Below are positions 23,649-34,472 of a DNA stretch of 64,000 nucleotides, in pieces; the stretch's first letter is position 1, and each line of letters opens with the position of its first letter. Both the position numbers and the translations under genes were made by a program. The notes beneath the pieces are model-generated. The model made no database searches, was not told where the DNA came from, and was given only the letters and a program-made list of their open reading frames with translations. The DNA comes from Vicia villosa (taxonomy: Eukaryota > Streptophyta > Magnoliopsida > Fabales > Fabaceae), in NCBI RefSeq assembly GCF_029867415.1, contig NC_081180.1:230826114-230890113 (forward strand). Reading direction: 5' to 3'.

Positions 23649-24497
23649 GTGTCTCATCTCTCCGCTGTTTATTTCAGTGAGAAAATGGATCTCGAACAAT
23701 CTGTCAAGAATCTCCAAGCTCAGAATGCTGAATTCCAAGCTTTGATCCTTAACTTGGCCAAGGGGCAAGAAGAATTGAAGACACTTCTGATCAAGAAGGA
23801 TAGGGACCAACATAGGCAGCAAGATGGTCAAGATAAATGGAAATCCAAACCCAAGCGATCATTCATTCCGTTGCACATGCCGCTGTCTCAAGTTCTGCAA
23901 CAACTGCTCATTCAGAACTTGATAACCCTATTACCTCCATATTCATTTCCTACCAATCCCACTCCTGGGTATAAGTACCATGCAAGATGTGCTTATCATT
24001 CGAATAGTCCTGGTCATGATACAGAAGATTGTTGGCAATTAAAGCACAAGATTCAAGACTTAATTGATGAAAAGATCATTGATTTCTACTCACCTAAGAA
24101 AACTCATATGGCTAATACTGTACACAACCCGAAAGGTCGTAATGAATGCAACCTATCTGTTGGGGCAGTTCCACAACAACAAAGAAAGTCAGACACTCCT
24201 AAGCATCAATTCACCCCAATCAATATGTCACTGGCTCAGGAATTACAATATTTGGTGAAGTCAGAATTGATTACTTTAAAGGATCCCCCTAAGAATCCTA
24301 GTACTTTCCCTCCTCGTTATAATCCTAATGCGAGATGTGCATACCACTTTGGTAGCCCTGGTCATGATACAAATAGTTGCTGGACGCTGAGGAACAAGAT
24401 TCAAGACATGATCGATGCTGGTGAAATTGAATTCAACCATCCCAATACTCCTGTAGTGATCACTACTCCCAGGCCTAATCACCACAAGACTAATTAA
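23649..24497 (+). CDS. Compact gag-derived ORF with coiled coil and two CHHC knuckles, 282 aa
   Basis: The frame is fully open. A second ATG at 23685 starts MDLEQSVKNLQAQ and may be the true start, giving 270 aa. Residues about 13-50 form a short Leu-rich coiled coil like the N terminus of Ogre gag. The capsid core is absent. Two homologous modules of about 70 residues follow (about 77-146 and 196-262). Each begins with a MxLxQxLQ helix and ends with CAYHxxSPGHDTxxCWxL and KIQDxID. C-x2-H-x5-H-x4-C is the knuckle variant at the end of Ogre/Tat gag. I infer a nucleic-acid-binding protein encoded by a non-autonomous element, made by deletion of CA and duplication of the knuckle module. No protease or RT follows. 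An intact frame next to an ORF1 with three stops is noteworthy. Confidence 0.7.
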   Translation: MSHLSAVYFSEKMDLEQSVKNLQAQNAEFQALILNLAKGQEELKTLLIKKDRDQHRQQDGQDKWKSKPKRSFIPLHMPLSQVLQQLLIQNLITLLPPYSFPTNPTPGYKYHARCAYHSNSPGHDTEDCWQLKHKIQDLIDEKIIDFYSPKKTHMANTVHNPKGRNECNLSVGAVPQQQRKSDTPKHQFTPINMSLAQELQYLVKSELITLKDPPKNPSTFPPRYNPNARCAYHFGSPGHDTNSCWTLRNKIQDMIDAGEIEFNHPNTPVVITTPRPNHHKTN

Positions 24498-26790
24498 TGT
24501 CTAGAAGGATGAACTTTTTAATCTTTAGACTTATTTTCATGTGCAATTTCTATTCTGGTTGTTTAAATATTCGGCTTATGATAGACATTATCTGCTTTAA
24601 TAATCATCATCGGTGTATTGCATATGTTTGTCTTGAATAAATCATTTCACTATCACTCATTTTAAATTATGTCTTTACTTTGCATACGTTTTGTGATATT
24701 CAACTCATGCTAAACTGTAAGCCTTTTAAAGGGAGGATGACAAAAACGATACCGCAACCTCATACAGTATGCTTTTGAGTGGACTATGCTGACGATGTAC
24801 ACGCATTGTTTCAATTCCTAAACAGTGGAGATATAAGGATGTTAATCCCTTGTAAACCTTTCTGAGCCTAAGAAGTAGAAGTTTTCTTTCTCATACAAAT
24901 TAAAACCCTAAATCATAACCTGGGGCAGGGTAGTTACTCAGTTAACTCAGTTATACTAGCCGTTGTTTACACAAATAAGGAGAGGTTCCTGCAACCATTA
25001 GGTCAGGAAGTCAACATCTATCAAAAGAAAAAAGCTATTAATTCAAAACCTATGAAGGAGACTTATATAAATTTGAAACATCCCGCTGACTGTAATCTTA
25101 AAATAAACAGTTCAGGCAAAAGTTAGGAATAACAAAGTAAAAAAGGAGGTTGCTAAAAATCCTCAACGAAAGAAAACATTTCAAAAGAGGTCACTACAAA
25201 TCCTCAACAAAAGAAAGTATTACAAAAAAGGACGACTGTCTGTCCAAATTAAACCTCTAATACTTTAACCATCATCAAATATCAATGTTACAACTTCAAG
25301 CGTTGCTAAGGCTTAAACACAGAATTAACTGAGCATAGGATTGAAGAACATCACGAAGATTGGGATGGGTACAAGTAAATTTTGAGCCGTTATCTTTTGT
25401 TTCTTAAACCGTGAACCAAGCCATGTTACAATCCTTGAAAGTCCTAACTGAAGCATGGTTATTCCGAAAGCATACTCTCACAGAAAAGGTATCCTGACTC
25501 CTTAAGGTTTACCACAAATGCTGAGTTGATATCTCGTCTTTTACAAATATCACGTTTTTATAAACATCACGCTTTTACATCTCCAGTTTAAATGTCTTTC
25601 AACAAACTCAAGACAGACATATGCATTGCATCTCATGAATTCATTATTAAAACATATTCTGCTACATAATTTCAAATGTTAGCAATAGGAAGAACCTGCA
25701 CAAGGTACGACTAATGACTAACAGTTATCCCGACAGACAAGATCACTTCAGAAGCAATGTCTCCTACGTATACAAGGGGCACGACATGTTTTGTCCAATC
25801 AATCTGGGGCAATTAGGTCAAGATTTCGAGAATCTCTCAAAAAATGCCAATCGATCTGGTGCAGTCAGGTCAAGATTTTGAGAATCCCTCGAAAAATGCC
25901 AATCGATCTGGGGCAATCAAGTCAAGTTACAAAAATATCTGAAGAACGCCAAACAATCAGGGACATACACCCAAGTGGGTCTGAAGCTACTTCCCGATCA
26001 GTCACATGCATGATACTGCATTTATGGCTATTAGGGGCATGTCACCCATTGTACACATCTCATAAGATCCTCATGAGGCGAATCTCTTCAGGTTCTCTAC
26101 TAGCTGGGGCAAAAATATGCAAATCCTGTTGACACTTCAACCAACATTGGTGTATCCCAATAGATACAAATCCAGTAATGGTATTTGCTATAATACTGGG
26201 GGCACGTTCCAGACACCCATGTCTCCCCGCAAAGCCGGTTTCACAGGACCATATCCCCACAGAGTAATCATTAAGAAGGTATCTTCAAATGTTCTCGTCC
26301 CAACAAAGACTAAGCTCCTCAATAGAGTTTATATCTTCGACACTACCGGCTCCCCGACACTTTTCTCTCCTCCAACATGGTTTATTAATATCTCTTATCC
26401 CCAGTCAAGGTACATCAAGATCAATCATTCAAATCGCTTTCATCCCCCCAAACAGATTTCATAAATCCCCAGCTACACATCTTCAATATAAGATCGGCCA
26501 TCAGGATCCTATTACTACAGAGTTTCGAGCTCTCCGAAATATTCCATGCAGCATAAAGCATAATTATACATCATACATCGCATATAGTTATAATTCATAC
26601 ATAACATACAAAGCTCCCCTTTCATTTTGAGAACTTCATCTTATCCATTACATGCATCATAAGCATTGCATAAAACTGACATTGTTACCAAGTAAATATT
26701 GTCTTACAGGTACATTACAAAGATAATCAACACAATAATCTAAAACCACTCAAAGGCAAAGTCTAACACACGGCTCATTCTGACAACAAA
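24498..26790 (+). other. Ogre-A region where pol would normally be, non-coding
   Basis: This 2.3-kb region has no RT, RNase H or integrase motif in any frame. It resembles the 3' untranslated part of Ogre elements. A short tandem repeat of about 67-70 bp lies at 25795-25935. Other short ORFs here lack domains. Confidence 0.65.
25795..25935 (+). repeat. Short tandem repeat in Ogre-A 3' region
   Basis: Two copies and part of a third of 'CAATCTGGGGCAATnAGGTC', then AAGATTT-GAGAATC-TC and AAAAATGCCAATCGATCTGG, with a period of about 67-70 bp. Confidence 0.8.
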
Positions 26791-27149
26791 TTGGATCCGG
26801 TCTAACGCACGACCCATCCTTTAGCCTAACGCACGACTTTCCAGACATCTACCGATGCAATTTGGATCCGGTCTAACGCACGACCCATCCTCCAGCCTAA
26901 AGCACGGCTTTTTCCAGACATCTACTGATGCAAATTGGATCCGGTCTAACGCACGACCCATCCTCCAGCCTAACGCACGGCTTTCCAGACATTTATCAAA
27001 TGCAAATTGGATCCGGACTAACGCACGACTCATCCTTCAGCCTAACGCACGGCTTTCCAGACATTTATCAAATGCAAATTGGATCCGGTCTAACGCACGA
27101 CTCATCATTCAGCCTAACGCACGACTTTCCAAACATCTACCGATGCAAC
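26791..27149 (+). repeat. Five-copy 72-bp tandem array in Ogre-A 3' region
   Basis: Units start with TTGGATCCGG at 26791 and repeat every 72-74 bp, five copies in all. Each holds two copies of TAACGCAC bounded by complementary tetranucleotides: GGTC...GACC (26799-26814) and AGCC...GGCT (26894-26909). Some copies have a mismatch in one stem. Such arrays in the 3' untranslated region of Ogre elements are known to vary fast and seed satellites (Macas and colleagues). Confidence 0.9.
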
Positions 27150-27185
27150 GTACGACGTAGTCTGACTCCCAAGTCTATCAAGCTG

Positions 27186-27330
27186 GATGGTATCTTTAAG
27201 CCCATCTCAATCAAGTCTCTCAACATCCGGATGGCATCTTTAAGACCATCTCCGACAATACTCTGACTGGATGGCATCTTTAAGCCCATCTCCGACAATG
27301 CTCTGCCTGGATGGCATCTCTAAGCGCATC
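27186..27330 (+). repeat. Four-copy 40-bp repeat with GATGGCATCTTTAAGCCCAT core
   Basis: Copies lie at 27186, 27230, 27270 and 27310. Each is a 21-bp core with GATGG and CCATC ends (variable in two copies), then TCTCCGACAATnCTCTG. A single identical core occurs in Ogre-B at 50201-50221 on the minus strand, also near the polypurine tract. Confidence 0.85.
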
Positions 27331-27379
27331 TCCGGAAAAGGTCCCTATCCCAACAAAGGCAAATTTCTGGGTATTCTAG

Positions 27380-27465
27380 TGTTCAATCCTCTTCTATCTT
27401 CAGATACCGACTGGCATACAAAAAACTCTACATCTTCAGGTTCAAGAAGATTGAACAGGGGCAGC
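27380..27465 (+). other. Ogre-A polypurine tract with adjoining hairpin
   Basis: GTTCAATC at 27381-27388 pairs with GATTGAAC at 27449-27456. After a three-base bulge TTCT pairs with AGAA (27445-27448). The 3' arm runs directly into AGGGGCAGC and the LTR start at 27466. AGGGGCAGC is the expected plus-strand primer. Confidence 0.7.
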
Positions 27466-30400
27466 TGTCATACCCCAAAATTTGCCCATCCCATTTCTCT
27501 TATTCAAGCTTATACCAAAGTGCAATGCTAAAAAACACACCCTCCTAAACAATGGCTCAAGAAGTTAGGGTTTTGAGTTCTCTGAAGAAAATCAATGAAT
27601 CAAAGTCTCCAATGCATTTCATATGGCTTATGATGTTTCAAACTATCTCCATGACAAAATTCAGGTTTCAATTCCAAGGATTGACCACTCAATTGCTCAG
27701 AAAGTCAACAGTCGACTGGTTTGACCTAAAAGTCAACTATGGTCAAAGTACAGTCAAAACTCCTTATTTTTTGTCAACAACCTTATTTTGAAGTTTCATT
27801 CATCATTTGATCAAGGATCATCACGATTCATCAAGAAAAGATCAGAAATCAACAAAACCTAAAAGTTTCTAAATTAGGGTTTCATAGGAGAAATTCAACT
27901 AAACTTTGACCACCAATAACTTCCATATAGAACATCATAAATTTCCCATCCAAAGCTTAATTTGAAGGAAATTGAATTCTCTACAACTTTGTCTCTCACA
28001 AGCCAAGTCCAAAAATGCTTCATTTAAGAGATATGGATTAAAAGATTATAGGTCCTTTTTGAAAGTCAACCAAAACCAGTTTTTTGTCAAAGCCCATATG
28101 ATCATGATAAAATCCTCAAATGGTAAAAAGCTTCCAAAGTGTCTTTTAGAGGACATCTTGAGGTTTCCAAAACGTCCTAGAACTCTTCCATATCTTAAAA
28201 ATTGAGAGAGATATGCTTTGTCAAAGTTGGATAATTTTGAGAAGAAAAATGAGAAATAAAAGGCTCCAAAATGAATCTTTTTGCAAAGGGACCCAATATT
28301 CCTTAGCCCAATCTTCACTTTCAAGTTATCCAATGCCTCAAGATTCAATTGTCACAAAATTGTTTGGTTTATTTGATTTATTATGAATTTTTATTCATTT
28401 AAAAATAATTAAAATTAAGTAAATCAATAAAAAAATCAAAGATTATGATTAGGATATCTTTGAACCAATTTCAATCAACAATTATATCACATAATTAACC
28501 AAATTTCGTGCATATTGAAATTGAAAGAGATTGAACCAATATTGGACCAAATTTGGAAGCTTTCATGAATCCAATTTCTCCAAATTGCAATTTAAGATTC
28601 AACAAGATTCTTTCAAGTTTTATTTGCCCTAATTCAACCTTATATATACATATAACAAATCCAGAGGCAAGGGGACGAGTTCATAAGGATTGGCAGGCAA
28701 GGGAATCGGTTCAAAAGCTCAAAGAATTTCAAGAAAAATCTTGAATTCGGTTAGAGAGATTGGAGGGGATTCAAAGACATTTGAAGGCTCAAACACGTTC
28801 AGGAAGCCTTCTTGATCATTCCTCAATCAGTATCCAGGCGCAAATCACGCGGAATTGTAAGCACCAGGCCAAGGTTTACTCTTAAATTTTCAAACTCGAT
28901 TCCTTTAATCCATGTACAATTAGTGTTTTTCGATGGCATATTTATGTTTACAATGATGTTACAATGCTTTCTGGAATGTTTAATTGATGTTTAAGTGCAG
29001 GCATGGCAATCGTGGGGAAAAAGTATGGTTCAAAAAGCTTGAGGGAGGAAGATGACGAGTGCAGCGCGCGCGTTTCCAAATTCAAAAAAGCCTAGTTTTC
29101 CTTATTAACAATTTTGTTGCGTTATTTTTCAATTAATCAACAAAGCACGTTGGCAAGGCACTCTGTTTGGCAAATGGCAAGGCACTGGTTCGATCCTCAT
29201 CTCACGCATTATTTTTCAATATTTTGTTTCAATGGCTCCTGTGCAGGTGTCCCACGCGCAGTCTTGATATCTCTTTAGATCTCCACCATCCAGTCCTTCC
29301 CATAATCAGAATCAACGCTTGAGAAACGCAGCCCCACGATTGACCCTCAACAGGCGCCACACCTAATCACAGAGCTAAGCTTTCTTTTCTTTTTCTAAAT
29401 TCTTTTTATTTTTTCTTTTATTCTAAGTGTTTTTTTTTTCTTTTCAACTACCAAACCTTTTTTTTTCAATCTTTTTTTTATCCTTTTAAATCAACAATTT
29501 TTATTTTAATAATTATTTTAAATTAGATAATAATTAGCTTATTAATTTTTATTAGATTACTTTATTTTATTTTTTAAGAGCAATTAGAATAATTAATTTA
29601 ATTAACTTAGTTTTAATTTAGGTTTTGATTAATAATCTTAATTTAGGTTTTAATTAATAATTTAGGCAAATAAATTAGGATCTATAAAAAGAATTTAATC
29701 AGGGTTAGCCAAATTTTAAAATTAATTAGGTTAAAAAACCAATAATTAATCTTTAGGTTTGTTAGCCTCGATTCATTTAGAAACCCTAGTAGCCTAGGTT
29801 TTTGGTAGATGTCATCCATTAACTTAGTGTCTTTTCTCATAAAACCCCATTCCCTAGAAATCAGGGTTTACTCGATCTTCAAAACTTTTTGTTTGCCTTG
29901 CCTTTATTTATTCTATTAACCTGGTTGTCTTAATCAATTAGGTTTGTCGATCTTTAATGCACTAAAAATTTCTCTGCATTGTGTCTGACTTTTCAGGGTT
30001 AACCAAGATCCTCCGGCTACGCGCCATACCAGATCGAAAAGCTAAGTTCTAATTTTTTTTCTCGTTTAAACATAGTTTTATTTTATTTTGCCTTTTTGCC
30101 CAAAATAGGGTTTGCCTCAAATAGTCAATGAATTACTCCTACACTCACCCCTCGTATTTTTCCTTCATTGATTTTCAGGGTTAACCAACCGGTTAAAGCT
30201 CAAATCTTCGGTAACCCTAAACTCATTCTTCCGATATTATTACTTGTGTTTAACCTTTTGTTTTATTGGGTTATATTATTGCTCTTTCCCCCTTCCCCAT
30301 GGCTATATATTTTGTAACTGCTCCTGGTTTGTATTGCTTGGCCTTGAAGGCACTTAAACTGTTGTGCATTATATTAGAACTGCGTGGTTAGTAATTCTAG

Positions 30401-31277
30401 GGAGTGCAATTCTGAACAGAATTAGAAAAACTAATTTACAAGATAATATATTTGAATCAACCACGTGATTGTGCACCCACACACCTTTTATGGTAATCTC
30501 TTTTGTTGCCTGTTGCCTGTTGCCAGTTGCCTGTTGCCTTTTTCCTGTTGCTTGTTGGCTTGTTTGTTACAGAGTAGTCAAGTCCCTCGGATTCCGAGGA
30601 TGCCTCAGCAAATGTTGCCCTCAGTTCATTCTCATCAAAAAAAGATTATAAGTCCCTTCGATGTTACCTTCGTTTATATGATCTTGTCCCTCGAGGTTGC
30701 CTACGATATGATGTGATAGTCTCTTTTGATTGCTGAGGCGTCCTCTTTGGTTGCCTAAAATGATTGTTCTATCCTTCCCTTAGACTACCCGCCCTCTCTA
30801 TGGCAAGGGACAATCTTATGGCGAACGAACTCTCAATGACCCTTTAAACCTCTAATAAAAGGATTTCCTGCCCTCCTATTGTATGGATAGCCCTGAAAGG
30901 CTAAAAGAATTTTGATAATTTTAAGGTAATTACCTCATAATTGCTTGCTCTAGTTTAAATTCTTTTTACCCTTTTTTTATCAAAAACCTTGAAAAAGGCT
31001 ACGCTTATTTACAAACTAAAGTCCTTATTCCAATGCTTTTTCTATACATTTCTAAACTTTTGAAAACAAGTGAACCAAGCAATTAAGAGCCCATGGAAAA
31101 CCATGGATGCAAAGAGTTCCTTACACCTTCCATTTGTATAAATTACCCCCCGAACTCAAAATTTCTTTTAAAAGGTTTTCCTGTTCTTTTAGCCTTTCTA
31201 TATATTGTATAAAATAAAAGTCGGTGGCGACTCTTGTTGTCCGCAACATGTCTTTAAAGTCACTTCACCGTATTACA
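27466..31277 (+). repeat. 3' LTR of Ogre-A
   Basis: The LTR is 3812 bp, TGTCATACCCC...TATTACA. It lacks the solo-LTR insertion of the left copy and 183 bp at the junction 29011/29012. A TGTTGCC-type microrepeat is expanded at 30503-30569 compared with 20464-20485 on the left. TATATATA is at 28641-28648 and box B at 29187-29196. Confidence 0.92.
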
Positions 31278-32105
31278 CATGGTAAGGAAGTGTTTGGGTT
31301 ATTGGTTAATTTATGCATTTAACAAACAAACGAAAGGTTATAAGGCTCAAACGGGGTTAACAAGGGATAACGTAAAAAGGTTAGCTTGAAAGGCTCTAGT
31401 GTTAAACAAACAAGTGCCTCATTGTGTAAACATGTGCATTATAAATTCCAACAAACACTTACACAAACCAAAAGTGAAGATGACATACCCGACGAACTCT
31501 CATGATGATTTTGTATTTGGATTTTTATAATACTCGCCATGTTTGGTTAAGCTCACCTGGTCCAAAAACACCTTTTGTATGGTATAGCTTTATCTCCTCT
31601 TCGGGTCTACAAGTCTATCGTCTGGTTCAAAGCTTGAAAGTACATATGATCATTAAGTTAAACAATACCTACTCTTTGGGGGTTCCTTTCATCACTATGG
31701 GGTGCATATTAGTTCACTATCTCAGATTTTCATCACTTGTCCTACTAACAATATCAGCATCCTGCACTTACATGTCCTAGCTAACACACAAACCACAAAC
31801 AAAGTACTGATAAAAATTAAATTGGAAATGAAATCAAAATAAAAATACTAAAAGCAATAAATAAACATCCCCCAAACTTGAACTAAACATTGTCCGCAGT
31901 GTTTTCGTACAAGCGCGAGAGGTACATACCGGACCTACTGAGGAGGTGGTGGAAATTGCAACATTACACGTTACATCATTACGTGCATATCGGTTATCAT
32001 AACTCCTTGGCGGGTCTGCTCCTCGCCTTGTCGAGTTTGCTCAGTTCGGAGATACCCAATTTCAGAGCGGACCCATTCCCACTGATTCAGAGCCATAGAA
32101 GAGGA
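31278..32105 (-). other. Athila 3' non-coding segment downstream of ORF-1
   Basis: CATGG (31278-31282) is the right duplication of Ogre-A. The rest is Athila sequence with no coding potential. CCCCCAAACTT at 31869-31879 reads on the minus strand as a polypurine tract AAGTTTGGGGG, the third of its kind in this element. Confidence 0.65.
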
Positions 32106-33194
32106 TCATGAACCATGGGAGTTAAAATGAGAGGGTGCCCGTGTGAACTGAGGTTGAGTCGAGTCTTCTTCGTCTCCTTGGTCACCTGCATCAAAACTAG
32201 CATCTTGGTCGTCCTCCTCGTGAACGATATTAGTATATAGCCAGTTAACACGATTAGAAGTGCTGGCTTTTTTAGGGTTAGGTAATTCAAACAGAAATCC
32301 CTGTCTACTTACCGACCAATAACCACCGTCAGAAATGGAAATCATGGACTGATGGATGAGAGATTCCATATCAATTCTAGTTTTACCTGCAATAGAGGTG
32401 TCAGCCTGCAATAAATCTTTATACCCAAAATGAACAGCAATTTGGGTGATAAGACCTCCTACAGAAATTCCACCAGAAGAAGCACGACCCACTTTTCCCA
32501 AAAAATCAGCCACCAAAGCAACGGAATTAAGCACATCATGATGTAACATTGCATAGAGGAAAAAGAGTTCCCTCATGGTGGCAACGCCATGGCTACCCCC
32601 CATGCCAAACACTGTATAAGCAAGACCTTTTTGGGCATACCGAATACATGGATTCTGAATCCATGAGGACTTAGCACTCGCGGCAACATAAGCTTCCAAA
32701 CCTGTGATATCTCTCCAAAATTATTGTCCCGGGAATTCATCCGGAATGGCCCCAGGTCCGTAGATGGGAAAACTAAGGACACCACCTAACTCCTCTACAA
32801 TTAGCTCATGGGCTTTGTTAAATAGACGAAACTTAAGGGTACCAAAGTAGTACTTGATAGACCCATTCCATTTCTTCTCTAACTTAAACTCTATGGTGCT
32901 TAAATACTCAAGACTGAGGCGTTCATATGATGGTGCCTCCATATACATAAATTCCAACATGCCCACAGTATGAAATAATCTATCAATTTGAGTTTTTATG
33001 CCTAGGGTGTTCATAGTGTTTTCACAGATATACCTCGTTGGAATGAGCTTCCGTTTGATACGGGCCATGTACCTTTGGTGATGCTTGCTGTCCGCAAAGA
33101 GAATGTCGTGATGATTGGGTTGGCGTACCAGGCGTTTGCGAGTGCCAGAGGTAGCAGCAACTTGCTTACCTGTGTTGCTCTTTTTGGGTGGCAT
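32106..33194 (-). pseudogene. ATHILA ORF-1-like gene of the Athila element, one internal stop
   Basis: The minus-strand frame from ATG 33194 to stop 32106 has 363 codons with a single in-frame TAA at 32723-32721. The first 157 residues include a basic head, a KLIPTRYICENTM region, a MYMEAPSYERLSLEYL block and FGTLKFRLFNKAHEL. These are characteristic of the ATHILA ORF-1 family found downstream of pol, in the env position, in Athila elements. After the stop the frame continues with GMGGSHGVATMRELFFLYAML and ends with an acidic, low-complexity tail. I see no clear signal peptide or transmembrane segment, so I do not call it an envelope protein. Its role is unknown. It lies about 0.75 kb downstream of the decayed integrase and about 350 bp after a dyad array shared with the LTR. 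Confidence 0.8.
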
Positions 33195-33938
33195 GATTGG
33201 TACCTACAAGAAAAAACAAAAAATTGATGAATTAGGCGAAAAAGTTACCATGGTGTTGGAGAGGATGAGGAGTATGACAACTTTTGTGAAGGGTGTGATG
33301 GGTTTTGAGTAGTGTGGAGGGAGAAGTTTGAAGCATTAGGAATGGGTGTTAATGGAGGTTTAGGTTTTTTAGTGAGAGTGAGAGGTTGAAGAAGAGAGTT
33401 TATGAGAGAAAGAGAAAATAAAAAAAAAGAAAATAGAGGGATTTGGAGAGAGAAACCGAATTTGATTGGATGATGGTGAGGTGGGATGAATGGGGTCCAC
33501 AGGCCAATTTAAAAAATTTTAAAAAAAATTTCCCGTCTAGGCAACACGGCCACCCGTGTTGCCTCACTGCCAAATTCTAAAAAACAAGATGTTCCCAGTG
33601 GACGCAACACGGCCCGTGTTGTGCAACACGGCCACCCGTGTTGCTCCACTGTTTTCTCCACTTAATTTTTTTTCTCTTTTTCTCGTCAGGCCAACACGAC
33701 CCGTGTTGTGCAACATGGCCACCCGTGTTGCTGCCCTGTTTACCCCTTCAAAAAGTTCTCCTTCCCGCTTGTTCCTTATTTCTCCTAACCTCGTATCCAC
33801 CACTGGAACTTGATTTACCTTAAAAGAAACTAAGACGACACAATAAAAGAAAACAAAGAGATTAAATTAGGAAAAATCTGTGGGTTTCCTCCCAAGAAGC
33901 GCTTCGTTTAACATCGCATGGCTCGACGGTCGTCCATC
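33195..33938 (-). other. Athila inter-ORF region between pol and ORF-1
   Basis: Non-coding. It contains the dyad array 33541-33733, then an A/T-rich segment near 33509-33538 and a long pyrimidine-rich leader on the minus strand before ATG 33194. The layout parallels the copia inter-ORF region. Confidence 0.55.
33541..33733 (-). repeat. Internal CAACACGG...CCCGTGTTG dyad array of the Athila element
   Basis: There is one half unit (33541-33563) and two full units (33604-33651, 33690-33733). Successive second dyads are 82 and 86 bp apart, matching the period in the LTRs. Orientation is the same as in the LTRs. Confidence 0.85.
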
Positions 33939-34265
33939 TTATCCTGTAAGACGAACATTATCAATCAGACCACGCTCTTGTCCTTGATAGTAAGGCTTCA
34001 CCCTCTGTCCGTTCACTTTAAATGTATCCCCATTGGTTTGATTTTTTAATTCTATTTCTCCATGGGGGAATACTTTGGGAACCAAGAATGGTCCTGACCA
34101 CCGTGACTTTAACTTCCCAGGGAATAGTTTCAACCTGGAATTGAAAAGCAACACCAATTGTCCTTCCCACAGTTCTTTTTTCTGAATCCTCTGATCATGC
34201 CATTTATTTGTTTGTTCTTTATAGATTTTGGCATTCTCATATGCTTTATTTCGAAACTCTTCCAA
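33939..34265 (-). pseudogene. Athila integrase C-terminal domain fragment
   Basis: This 108-residue open fragment has [21 protein letters not shown] and [20 protein letters not shown] stretches. A WSGPF motif and an IELKN segment follow, typical of the DNA-binding C-terminal domain of gypsy integrases. Stops separate it from the catalytic core. Confidence 0.85.
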
Positions 34266-34472
34266 CTCATGAAGTTAAGACGTTCGAGCTTCATCGGCTT
34301 TCAGAAAATCACAGTTTAGGAATTTGGTGGCCCAGAAGGCTTTATGCTCAAGTTCGAGCTGTAGGTGACACGCCTTCCCATACACCAATTGATACGGAGA
34401 CATACCTATTGGTGTCTTATACGCTGTCCTGTATGGCCATAGAGCATCATCCAATTTTAGCGACCAATCTTT

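Larger units (their letters stand above)
15373..31277 (+). mobile_element. Pol-less Ogre/Tat element (Ogre-A) with giant LTRs
   Basis: LTRs begin TGTCATACCCC and end CCGTATTACA. They are 5831 bp on the left (including a 1.9-kb solo-LTR insertion) and 3812 bp on the right. The flanks CATGT (15368-15372) and CATGG (31278-31282) match at four of five bases. A tRNA-Arg-type primer site follows the left LTR. The 6.3-kb interior has an ORF1-type gene and a short gag-derived ORF but no protease, RT, RNase H or integrase. It ends with repeat arrays and a polypurine tract. It must have moved using proteins from an autonomous relative. LTR divergence over the first 345 bp is about eight differences. 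Confidence 0.93.

Noticed and set aside
26855..27266. Repeat proteins from the 72-bp array
   Set aside because: Both strands and several frames are open because the unit length is 72 bp. No start context or domain is seen.
27466..31277. Segmental duplication of host DNA with 15373-21203
   Set aside because: The two copies have LTR ends, a primer site after the left copy, a polypurine tract before the right copy and a target-site duplication, so they are LTRs.
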